This document shows, in pieces, positions 46,438 through 55,860 of a stretch of DNA of 58,624 bases (the first letter of the stretch is position 1; each line of letters starts with the position of its first letter). Source of the stretch: Terfezia claveryi (Eukaryota; Ascomycota; Pezizomycetes; Pezizales; Pezizaceae). The notes beneath the pieces were generated by a model. The model had not been told where the DNA came from and ran no database searches. It saw nothing but the letters and a program-made list of their open reading frames with translations. Both the position numbers and the translations under genes were made by a program. Location: positions 1-58,624 of the forward strand of contig WHUX01000284.1 of NCBI GenBank assembly GCA_015179025.1, in the 5' to 3' direction.

Positions 46438-46973
46438 TGTAACAAAGGCTCTAGGGGACAAGGCGACCAAGGGGTTTGCCGGGGCAGTGGCAAGGGGGAA
46501 TCACACATGTAGAAGCACTACGTATGTGATCTGGGGAAAGGCTAGGTGCAAGGCAAGGGCAGGGCTAGGGTAACACATATGTAGGAACACTACGTGTGTG
46601 ACCGTGGAATGCTGGGAAGGGGGCAAGGGCAAGAGGCAAGAGAGGCAGAGGGCAAGAGGCATAAGACACATCAAGGCAGTTGCCATGTATATCGGAGGAA
46701 GGCAGCTGCAGAGTTGTTCACGAGATAAGGGGGTATATAAGGGAGGTGTACAAGCGTTAGGAGAGGCAAGGTTCTGTATTGGATATACAAGACATTGGAT
46801 AGGGATCCAATGAAAGTATAAGGGACAGGGGCTATATATACATGATTCCAGGCGAAGGCAATGGAAGGAATAAGCTTTCTGAGATCCCTATCTCGGGAGC
46901 CAAGCAGGATAGCAATAACCTATCACCTACGTTGCAGGTGATGACAAAGACAACTAAGCATGCCATTGTGACA
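46438..46973 (-). repeat. GypA-2 5' LTR
   Basis: Same length (536) as the partner at 24,667. Minus strand TGTCACAATGGC to CTTTGTTACA. A TATA-like TGTATATATAGCCCC lies at about 46,828-46,842 on the minus strand. Confidence 0.9.
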
Positions 46974-46978
46974 ACAGT

Positions 46979-47158
46979 AGAGCACTAACTAATACTAGTA
47001 ATCTAGTTGATAGTGAAACTAATAGTGATAGTTAAGATAATAATTGTAATGATAATAATGATAATGATAAGGATAATAATAGTAATGAGAGTAATAATGG
47101 TAATGATAGTAATAATGGTAACACTGGTGAGGGCAATTGTAATATTGGTGGTTCTTGA
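46979..47158 (+). other. Right part of the frame interrupted by GypA-2; Asn/Asp-rich
   Basis: Continues the frame seen at 24,451-24,666: RALTNTSNLVDSETNSDS, one stop (TAA), then AAT/GAT repeats coding Asn and Asp, ending NGNTGEGNCNIGGS and TGA. Low-complexity; function unknown. Confidence 0.35.
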
Positions 47159-47689
47159 GGTATAAGGCAGTAGGTTATATTATCCTCAGATAGCTGATTA
47201 GCTTCTACCTGATACCACAATACCACATTCCTTCATAGAATTATTTATATCACTAAAAATATTATTTGCTCCTATACATTAAGATGCATGAAATATATAG
47301 GATGTATAGGAGACAAACTCAAGATCAGGATGCCAAATGCTCAGCATGTGAGTATTCAGACACACTCGAAGTACCTGGAATACAACATATATACTTTACA
47401 GATACTTCCTCCTCTTAGATACAATATAGAATAGGCTACTCGTCCCTAATGCTATAGGTTCTACTGCTAGCATTGCTAATGGAATGCCCACAATGACTTT
47501 CTTCTATAATATACACCTATTTGTAGCTTACATCTATAATACTTTAATACTAGCTAGCTATGTAACTGCTATTTTATCTATTAAATATGTATGTAGTAGA
47601 AATATCTATTGTATTTGCTACTAATTATATGTACAGAAGTATTAAAAAATAAATATATATATGGAGTATAAAATTACTGCTCCAATTAT
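47159..47689. other. AT-rich spacer, nothing recognised
   Basis: No gene, no match to other elements in the window. Confidence 0.5.
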
Positions 47690-47848
47690 TCTAACACTTA
47701 CTATAATACTTACTCTAATACTTGCTCTAATACTTGCTTTAATATATACTCTAATACTTACTCTAATACTCACTCTAATACTTACGCTAATACTCACCCT
47801 AATACTTACTCCAATACTCACTCTAATACTTACTATAATGTGCTAGAA
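47690..47848. repeat. 12-base minisatellite
   Basis: About thirteen units of the type CTAATACTTACT, with TTGC and CTCA variants. The apparent Ile/Leu/Thr-repeat ORF over it is an artefact of the repeat. Confidence 0.85.
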
Positions 47849-48019
47849 TATAGAATGAAGGGAAAATATGTGAGGAAGAGAGGTATATATATAGAAAAAC
47901 TATAGTTGCCAAGGCCGACTGGTAAGCTGACAATTTAGACTTTTTGAAAACAATGAAATAAGGGATAATAAGAGAAGTCGTAAAACAGTAATCAATAAGA
48001 CTTAGCCATCTTTTACCTA

Positions 48020-48590
48020 TAGGTATTGTACTATTTAATACCTAGCTAGGTAATAGTCATATTGGGAAATTATAGTTATTGTATAGACATATATATAGAG
48101 TTTATGCTTTATGATATATTTTGTAGGAATTTATATATTCATGGGCAAATATATATATATATATATATAAGAAACTTATACTTTTGGAGATATATATATA
48201 TAAATATGAAAATTCTATGCATCCATAGGTATATATATATATAAGTCTCTAAAAGCATAAGTTTCTCGCATATATATATATATATGCCTATAAATGTATG
48301 CATTTCTTTATATGTCTCCAAAAGCATGAGTTTCTTACATATATATTTATATATATAAAAAATCTATATATTCCTAGGTATATATATATATAAGTCTCCA
48401 AAAGTATGAGTTTCTCATATATATATATATATATGCCTATGAATATATATATTTCTCTATATATTTACAAAAGCACAAGTTTCTTGTATATATATATATA
48501 TATATGGGAAATCTATATATTTGTAGATATGTTCTGGTCCGTTCCAGGATTCGGTCCATACCGGTATGGACTGGATATCACAATGGACCA
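48020..48590 (+). repeat. Left long terminal inverted repeat
   Basis: About 85% similar by eye to the reverse complement of 55,861-56,410 over non-repetitive parts, such as TAATAGTCATATTGGGAAAT and GTTCTGGTCCGTTCCAGG. Between these lie (TA)n tracts broken by a unit ending CTCCAAAAGCATGAGTTTCT. A perfect palindrome, CCATACCGGTATGG, lies at 48,557-48,570. Confidence 0.75.
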
Positions 48591-48957
48591 GCCTGTTACG
48601 GTATGGCTGGATATGGCAATGGACCAGGCCATTATGGAATTAAATTGTTCAATATCACAGATAGCAACAAGGATTTACCACAATCACAGCGGCCACAGTG
48701 GCCACAGTGATATTAAAATTACTAAATAGAGACATATCCGATATGAAGGTAATTTTGTAGCAACATTTGGTCAAAGAATATCAGAGATAACATAAAATGA
48801 CCTATCGTAGAAAATACTCAGTAGAGGTATACCAGAAATGAAGGTTATTATATAGAGAAACATTAGGTCAAAGAACAAGAGGATGTAGCCCTCACAATAG
48901 TAGCCTTTAAAGATTACAATGCCACAGAGTTTTAACTATTGCTTTACTTGATCACAT

Positions 48958-49079
48958 TCTTACCGGTCTCTACAATATCACACTCTTACTGGTCTCTACA
49001 ATATCACACTTTTACTGGTCTCTACAATATCACACTCTTACCAGTCTCTATAATATCACACTCTTACCAATCTCTACTA
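48958..49079. repeat. 26-base repeats just before the integrase start
   Basis: About five units of CTCTACAATATCACACTCTT plus ACTGGT run up to the ATG at 49,080. They may be part of the promoter or leader of the integrase gene. Confidence 0.8.
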
Positions 49080-51014
49080 ATGTCTATCGCTCAAGATCAT
49101 ACTGAGACTGATCTCAACCAGTTTCATCCTCTAGGGTCCGCTCCATCTCCATGTGCTATTGAAGCATTTTCTGGTACTACCCGCACCAACTTTGAAGAGT
49201 ATTTGTATACAACAAGTAACAAATCTCGCTTGACTTTTGAGAAGTAATAACCCTAAAATTATCTAGTATAATAGTAACTAATAAATACTATCTAGGTATC
49301 GTAAAATTAAAGCATACCTTCGAGATCCAAATCTAAAGGCTGCTAAAGGCAATACAACAGAAATTAAGCTATGATTAAAGGCACTCAAGGAATATGAGCT
49401 ACAAAATAATGCTTTATATTTTATTGCTAGGAAAAATAATCAATGAGTAGTCTTAGAGCATAATGTATTTGACGTTATTGTACATACTCATGATACATTA
49501 ATGCATGCAGGCAAGAACAAAACCTATGCAACTATTAGTGAGAAGTACCATGGAATTAATCGTAAGGAGGTATGGTTAAGTCTGAATCTATTTAGTATTT
49601 ATTAATATTAATATTTAGTATAGGTTATGGAACTGTTACAGCATTGTCAACTATGTGCACGTAATAAACCAAGTCAAAGTCGTAGTCCACTACAACCAAT
49701 CATTATTAATAATCTTTGGGAACGAGTACAAATTGATCTAATCGATATGTGAGCTGATCTAGATGGGGAATACCAATGGATTTTACATATTCGCGATCAT
49801 TTTAGTAAATTTTCTAGTGCTTATCCTTTAAAGTCTAAGGAAAGTACTGAAGTTGCTAATTTCCTTCTCATGTGGATTGGACAATTTGGTCCACCAAAAA
49901 TTCTTCAATGTGACAATGGTAATGAGTTTAAAGGTGAAGTACTTATTATTATAGAATATCATGGAATTTCTTTAATACGAGAACGTCCACGCCATCCTCA
50001 AACACAAGGATTGATAGAACAAGCAAATGCTATTCTAAAGCAGAAGATTCGAATAGCCAAAGCTAAATCAGGTGACAATCGATGGGTACAGATTTTACCT
50101 ATTGTAATTTTAGCAATGAATCAACAAGTAAGTAATCATTTCTAATACTCAGGCTGGTCTTATAATAATGAAACTAATAATATTAGATTCACTCGACAAC
50201 TGGATATAGTCCATATGAAGTTGTATTTAAACAAAAAGTACATTATCTTCCAGGTCGTTTATCTCCAATCCTAGATGCAAATGATAAGGAAGTAGAGAAT
50301 GATAATAAGGAAGTAGAGGAGGAGGATAATAAAGAGGAGGAGGAGAATGAGGAGGAGAGCGAGGAGGAGGAGGAAGAGGAAGAAGATGATGAGGAAGAGG
50401 ATGAGCAACAAGATGATAATGAGGAGAATGAAGAGGAGAAGGATGACGAGGAAAATAGTTTGATTAAACCTTTGAGTCAATTTACTTCTGTTCAACTTGA
50501 ACTTTCCACTGGCAGTACTGACATTATGCTAGCAAAAGTCCACAAATGTACTGCAACAGCTCGGAAGAAAATGGCAAATCGATATATTCAACAGCAAAAA
50601 ATAGATACCTTCATAATAGGTGATCTTGTCAGCTTACGAATTCCTGGTATTGATCGTGCTTCTACTGACTATCGCCGAATTTTTTGTAGAGTTGTCTACA
50701 AGCCTCATCCTGACCGACATCAGCTATATAGTGTATATGGCCTGTTAGATCGATACTATCCCACTAGCAAATTGGAGCTGCTTCCTTCTAGTATTAGACC
50801 AGCCTACCTTGAGTCCATTCCATTAGAATGGCAAAGTCAAAAACCAAAGTCACTGCATGAAGTTGTACGTCTTGCCTCTACTGGATCTATAGTTCGCTAC
50901 AAATGTAAAGGCCTATGTTCTACCCATCGCTGCCAATGCAAAAAAGAAGGACGTTCATGTACTGCCTATTGTCATACTGGATCAGGGCCGCACCCATGTA
51001 CGAATTCATTATAA
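49080..51014 (+). pseudogene. DDE integrase with three introns, acidic insert and Cys-rich tail
   Basis: Model: exons 49,080-49,243, 49,296-49,569, 49,624-50,127 and 50,187-51,014, 590 codons in frame. The introns of 52, 54 and 59 bases have GT...AG ends and CTAAT-type branch sites. Exon 2 has an HHCC-type head (HDTLMH ... with HCQLC in exon 3). Exon 3 holds the core: QIDLIDM (Asp), LQCDNGNEFKG (Asp), QGLIEQANAILK (Glu), with 34 residues between the last two. Exon 4 begins IHSTTGYSPYEVVF, then about 55 Glu/Asp/Asn residues, then a domain with DLVSLRIPGIDR, then the tail CKGLCSTHRCQCKKEGRSC. Three in-frame TGA (two in exon 2, one in exon 3) suggest lost Trp codons, so it is probably dead. The core and the post-core domain resemble KRBA2/Ginger integrases. 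Confidence 0.75.
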
Positions 51015-51019
51015 GAGCT

Positions 51020-51190
51020 AGCACAATGTTAAGCAAGCGGGATTGAGCAAGTGGATATGAGGATGAGCAAGCGGGGATTGAGCAAGTGGGTATAAGGATT
51101 GAGCAAGCAGGGGATTGAGCAAGTAGGTATAGGGATTGAGCAAGTAGGGGATTGGGCAAGTGGAGGATTGAGCAAACGGAAGATGGCAAA
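51020..51190. repeat. GATTGAGCAAG minisatellite
   Basis: Irregular units of 18-25 bases such as GGATTGAGCAAGTGGGTATA directly after the integrase stop. Confidence 0.8.
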
Positions 51191-51349
51191 GCTTTTCTTA
51201 TGTATATATTCTGGTCTGTTAATACAATGCTAAGAGTAGAAGATTTCTTATATTCCCTGAAAATACAAATCGCCTAGAATCGCCGCTTCTATAGTGTGCG
51301 CTACGAGGTGAGCGAGTTTTTGTGCCGTTGACAACTCGCCGAGCTGGTG

Positions 51350-51540
51350 TTCATGTCCTTGAGCCTGCAATCGGGGGTCCCTATTAGCCTGCAATCGGAG
51401 GTCCCTATTAGCCTGCAATCGGGGGTCCCTATTAGTCTAGATATCCGTGTCCATATGGGTATGGAATTGGGGTTCTTTCTTAGCCTAAATAGCTATATCT
51501 ATATGAGCCTGCAATCGAGGCCTGCAATCGGGGTCCTTCT
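51350..51540. repeat. AGCCTGCAATCGGGGGTCCC minisatellite
   Basis: Three 27-base units in a row (51,361-51,440) and diverged copies to 51,540. Confidence 0.8.
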
Positions 51541-51599
51541 TAGCCTGTATATCTGCATCTATATGAGAAATTATCTGCCTCAGTCTGCGTCACATAGCA

Positions 51600-51880
51600 T
51601 TCACTTCCATCATACTTCCTAGCATGAAACACACCAATATCTAGAGCTAGTAAAAGCATGAAAAAACCAATATACAGAGCCAGCGGAACAATGCAAAACA
51701 CTAGTATATAGCACCAGTAGAAGTATGTAAAACACCAATACCTAGAGCTAGCGAAAGCATGAAAACCACCAATATATAGCGCCAGTGGAAGCATGCAAAA
51801 CACCAATATCTAGAGCTAGCAAAAGTATGAAAACCACTAATATATAGCGCCAGCGGAAGCATGAATTGCATGCATATATA
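51600..51880. repeat. About 57-base tandem repeat
   Basis: Four to five units with TAGAGCTAGCGAAAGCATGA and ATATATAGCGCCAGTGGAAG. Confidence 0.8.
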
Positions 51881-52139
51881 GAGGCCAATAAGCCATCATT
51901 TCTATATGTTTGTCTTCTCATTTATTTCCCATATATGGGTATTTCCTCCTTTGTGCTAGGTTTTGCCAATTGCAGGAGGAGCCCCAACTGATGCGGCAGG
52001 ATGATTGTAGGTAAGACATGTAATCTAGTTTTAAGGCAGTGCCAGTCGATCTGACTGTAATGGCTGGTGGCAAGACACGGCAAGTCCCTATTTCTAAGGT
52101 GTGCCCGGCTAGGACTTAGAGCTTTTCTCCTATTCATTC

Positions 52140-52367
52140 CTTCCAAATAAATTTGCTTACTCAATTCTACCCTGGTTTGCTCGCTTATTTTCTCGCTCAT
52201 TTGCTCGCTCATTTTCTCGCTCATTTTCTCGCTCATTTGCTCGCTCATTTTCTCACTGATTTGCTTGCTCGATTCTAGGCTGATTTACTTACTCAATGGT
52301 ATGCTGATTTGCTGCTCGATTCTAGGCTGATTTGCTCACTTGATTATATAATCGAGCGAGCAAATTA
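52140..52367. repeat. TTTGCTCGCTC array ending in a palindrome
   Basis: Units CTCGCTCATTTG/CTCGCTCATTTTC, then CTGATTTGCTCGCTCGATTC-like units. At 52,324-52,367 GCTGATTTGCTCACTTGATT is followed by ATAATCGAGCGAGCAAATTAGC, its near-reverse-complement (18 of 22). Confidence 0.8.
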
Positions 52368-52601
52368 GCATATCCCATGGACTACTAATACAAGCTCCAT
52401 GTGCATTACAGCAGCAACTAAGCCAGAAGCAGTAACAACACCAACAGTTGGTAGGCACTGGCCTCTCGATAGATACCCCTATAGCACAACATCCTCTCTT
52501 GCACAACATCTTCTATAGTATAATATTCTATAGCTAGAATAACATACATACACAGAATAACATCTATAATATCCACCCTTAAATGCAATACCTCTATCAA
52601 T

Positions 52602-52931
52602 ATGCTTTACATTATTATCATCTTCCTTACTATGTTGGCAACTTTGGCCACTACCATAACTATGGCCACTTCTATTAGACAGATGACTATCAATAGTCAG
52701 ATAGATCTTGATGCAAAGCTGCAAAGATCTATAGATCTGCAAGTTCTAGCAGAGTTTAAGAAAGAACACGTTTTACGGTATTGCACTGACCAATTGGAGC
52801 GTCTGCGTGTCGAGGAATACTGCCATGAGCAATTGACACATCTTCAAGAAGAAAATGTGCAAATACTACCGTTACTAGCCTATCGTCCCTGTCACCCAAT
52901 TTCTTTGTTAAAAAAGAAAAAAGTTAGGTAG
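52602..52931 (+). CDS. Small ORF, unknown function
   Basis: 109 codons, ATG to TAG. The first 25 residues are hydrophobic (LYIIIIFLTMLATLATTITM), possibly a membrane segment or signal. The remainder is charged and probably helical (LQRSIDLQVLAEFKKEHVLR, LERLRVEEYCHEQL) and ends KKKKVR. It is not repeat-derived, unlike nearby frames. It could be a terminal exon of a spliced gene. No family recognised. Confidence 0.35.
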   Translation: MLYIIIIFLTMLATLATTITMATSIRQMTINSQIDLDAKLQRSIDLQVLAEFKKEHVLRYCTDQLERLRVEEYCHEQLTHLQEENVQILPLLAYRPCHPISLLKKKKVR

Positions 52932-53009
52932 GCTGATGGGTGGGTTGACCCTGATTGTGGGTCAATAACGGATGCTGATAAATAGGATGGTTGGAAGGGA
53001 ACATAGAAA

Positions 53010-53042
53010 AAAATAAAATAAAAAAAAAAAATAAAAAAAAAG
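53010..53042. repeat. A-rich tract
   Basis: Near-pure A with a few T, just before the G-rich tract. Confidence 0.8.
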
Positions 53043-53049
53043 TGGAGTT

Positions 53050-53750
53050 GGTTCTTTTCCTCTTTTTCTGGGGGGGAGTTATTATAAGGAGAGCTGGTGG
53101 CGGGAGAGCTTGGGGGGGGGTTATTGTATAAGAGCTGGTGGCGGGAGGGACTAGTAGCGGGGACAAGGGCTGGTGGTGAGAGAGACTAGTAGCGGGAGGA
53201 ACTGGCAGTAGTAGGGACTGGCGGTGGGAGGGACTGGCAGTGGGAGGGACTGGTGGCGGGGGCTGGGAGGGACTGGCAGCGGGACTGGCGGTGGAACTGG
53301 CAGTGGGGGCAAGGGGACTGGTGGCGGGGGCAAGGGCTGGCAGCGGGAGGGACTGGCAGCGTGAGGAACTGGTGGTGGGAGGGACTGGCAGTGGGAGGGA
53401 CTGGCAGTGGGAGGGACTGGCAGTGGAGGCTGGGAGGGGCTGGCGGTGGGAGGGACTGGGGGCGAGGGCTGGTGGCGGGAGGGACTGAGGGCAGGGGCAA
53501 GAGCTGGCGGTGGGAGGGACTGGTGGTAGGAGGGGATAGCTGGCAGGGAGAGCTGGCAGAGGGGGCTGGTGGTAGGAGGGGAGGGCTGGTGGTGGGGGCT
53601 GGCAGTGGGAGGGGGAGGTGGGGTAGAGGGGAGGGGGAAGGTGGGGTAGGGGGAGGGGGAGGGGGTAGGGTGGGAGGGGGTAGTGGGTAGGGTGGGAGGG
53701 TGTAGGGGGTAGGGGGTAGGGGGGAGGAGGTAGGGTAGGAGGGGGAGGGT
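53050..53750. repeat. G-rich minisatellite tract
   Basis: About 700 bases with strong G excess on the plus strand. Units of about 15 bases such as GGGAGGGACTGGCAGT occur to 53,560, then runs of GGGGGAGGTGGGGTAG. G-quadruplex formation is likely from the density of GGG runs. The Pro-rich minus-strand frame and Gly/Trp plus-strand frames over it are artefacts. Confidence 0.9.
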
Positions 53751-54059
53751 TTTTTTCTTTATATTCTTATATGTTTGTTTTTTTCCAATCATTCTTCTTA
53801 TATATCGTGACTAGCTAGGGCTAGGCTCTTTGGGTGATAAAAGTAAGTACCTTACTCCTTATACCTTTGCTATAGATGCTAACCAACCTACATACCATTA
53901 TAGGAAGTGGCAGCAGAGAACTTTAGGTTTGTATCTATTATCTATTTCTATTATCTATTTCTATTATCTATTTCTATAATCTATGTACATAATAAACAAT
54001 AGAGAAATTTACAATGAGTGCATGTATAATATGTCCGAAAAGTACAACCACTTGCTTTA

Positions 54060-54480
54060 CAAAATTAATAAGCTGATTTGCTCGCTCGATTCTAAGCTGA
54101 TTTCCTCGCTCGATTCTATGCCAGTGGTGATTTCCTTGCTCAATTCTCTTCTGATTTCCTCTCTCAATTCTAGGCTGATTTGCTTGCTCGATTCTACGCT
54201 GGTTTGCTCACTCTTTTTCTCACTAATTTGCTCGCTAGATTGTATGCTGATTTGCTTGCTCGATTGTAGACTAGTTTTCTCACTCGATTCGGTGATATCC
54301 TTGCTCAATTCTCTGCTGATTTCCTCACTCAATTCCAGGCTGATTTGCTCGCTCAATTCTAGACTGATTTGCTCGCTCAATTCTAGGCTGATTTGCTCGC
54401 TCGATCCTAGGCTGATTTGCTCGCTCGATTCTAGGCTGATTTGCTCGGTCGATTCTAAGCTGATTTGCTTGCTCAATTCT
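54060..54480. repeat. 24-base array GCTGATTTGCTCGCTCGATT
   Basis: About seventeen units with CTAG or CTAA ending. Its frames read as Ser-Leu repeats on both strands and are not genes. Confidence 0.9.
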
Positions 54481-55095
54481 AGCGGATATGCAGGCTAACA
54501 TATAGAGCGAGCGAATATCCAAGCTAATATGTAGAGCGAGCAAATATCCAGGCTAACATATAGAGCGAGCGAATATTTAGGCTGGTATATGGAGCGAGTG
54601 AATATCCAGGCTAATATCTAAGGCGAGCAAATATGCAGGCTGATATCCAGGGCGAGCTAATATTCAGGCTGATATCCAGAGTGAGCGAATATCTAGGCTG
54701 GCATATAGAGTGAGCAAATATCTAGGCTGATATAGGGGGAATATGCAGGCTCACCGGAGGGAGTTATCTAGGCTAATATCTAGGGCCAGCAAATATCCAG
54801 GCTGATATCTGGGGCGAGCAAATATCCAGGCTGATATCTGGGGCGAGCTAATATCCAGGCTGATATATGGGGCGAGTGAATATCCAGGCAGGCATATTGA
54901 GCGAGTGAATATCTAGGCTAATATAAAGAGCAAGCGAATATTCAGGCTGACATGTAAAGCGAGTGAATATCCAGGCCGATATATATAGCAAACGAATATC
55001 CAGGCTGGCATGTAGAACGAGCAAATATCCAAGCTGGCATATTGGGCGAGCAAATATCTAGGCTGGCATATAGAGTGAGCAAATATCCATGCTAC
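54481..55095. repeat. About 30-base array GAGCGAGCAAATATCCAGGCTGATAT
   Basis: About twenty units with core GAGCGAGCAAATATCCAGG. The core GAGCGAGCAAAT is the reverse complement of the core of the adjoining array at 54,060-54,480, so orientation flips at about 54,480. Confidence 0.9.
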
Positions 55096-55217
55096 TATAT
55101 GTTTCCTATCACTGTATGTTTCCTATCTCTATGCGCCTGTCTCTACAATTGAATTGGCAAGTAGAAAAAGTAACGAGTTTTTGCAGAATATAGCACTATA
55201 GTGTTTGAAACTGACAG

Positions 55218-55301
55218 TAGGCATAGCGCAGTAGTAAGTTCTTTACTTTACGGTTTATGTTTATTTATTGAGGGCCCGAGTTCGATTCCCAGTGGAGGCA
55301 A
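55218..55301 (+). ncRNA. tRNA-like sequence with A and B boxes (possible SINE head)
   Basis: ATAGCGCAGTAGTAAG (55,223) resembles a pol III A box and GAGTTCGATTCCC (55,278-55,290) a B box, about 55 bases apart. The T stem pairs poorly and the acceptor stem is not convincing, so this is more likely a tRNA-derived SINE or a decayed tRNA than a working tRNA. The anticodon is not called. Confidence 0.4.
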
Positions 55302-55860
55302 GAAGTTAATTGCCTTAATATCACTATCGGCGGACCGAGAGCAGGGTTGTCGGGTATCCATTCCTTAATGCTCCAGTTCACTATATCTCCACCAAACCAC
55401 AAGTCTACAACGAGAGCGACCTAAGAAGTAGTATGATAGCGCTTGGAGTATAGTAAACTGGAGTAACTCGTTTTGCCTTTTGACATAAGTGTCTTTCTTA
55501 GCGACCGCTCCAGGGATTGAGACTCCTTTTTTTCTATAACCTATGATCTTTACCTGAGTAGTGATCAAGGTGACCACATCGTCGTCAACCTTAGTTACCT
55601 TGTTAAATAATCGTGAGAATAAAATAGATTATTTCAAAATACATATAATGCAGGTGAACTACAAGAACAAGCGTGGCTATGCTGGAAGACCATTTGTGTT
55701 GGAGTTTGGAATGGGATGGTGACTGTGTAGAGGGTAGAGGTTAAGGTAGACATGAATCTAGGAATATAGCATCAAATGATTTACATTGGTTAGGCCAAAT
55801 GCGTAAGGAAATATAAGAAGATATGAATATTTATGCCATCCCAGAACGGCTTGGGTAATC
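55302..55860. other. Stretch between tRNA-like sequence and right TIR
   Basis: A 70-codon minus-strand frame (55,365-55,577) has no recognisable features. Otherwise nothing seen. Confidence 0.4.

Larger units (their letters stand above)
24667..46973 (-). mobile_element. GypA-2: outer chromovirus of the nest
   Basis: Minus-strand element with two 536-base LTRs (24,667-25,202 and 46,438-46,973), split at 28,961/44,981 by GypC. Without the insert it has the gag-protease-RT-RNase H-integrase-chromodomain layout of GypA-1. Flanks read ATGGT on the left and ACAGT on the right; the two differences are both transitions, as expected for a decayed 5-base target duplication. Confidence 0.85.

Noticed and set aside
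47661..47846. Ile/Leu/Thr-repeat ORF that looks like a membrane protein
   Set aside because: Translation of a 12-base minisatellite.
48139..48729. Tyr/Ile-rich ORFs in the left TIR
   Set aside because: Produced by (TA)n tracts inside the inverted repeat.
53151..53792. 213-codon Pro-rich frame on the minus strand
   Set aside because: Lies entirely on the G-rich minisatellite; both strands stay open only because the repeat lacks stop codons.
53983..54498. Leucine/serine repeat frames on both strands (also 54,057-54,476)
   Set aside because: Direct translation of the 24-base array. A unit length divisible by three keeps every frame open; there is no sign of a gene.
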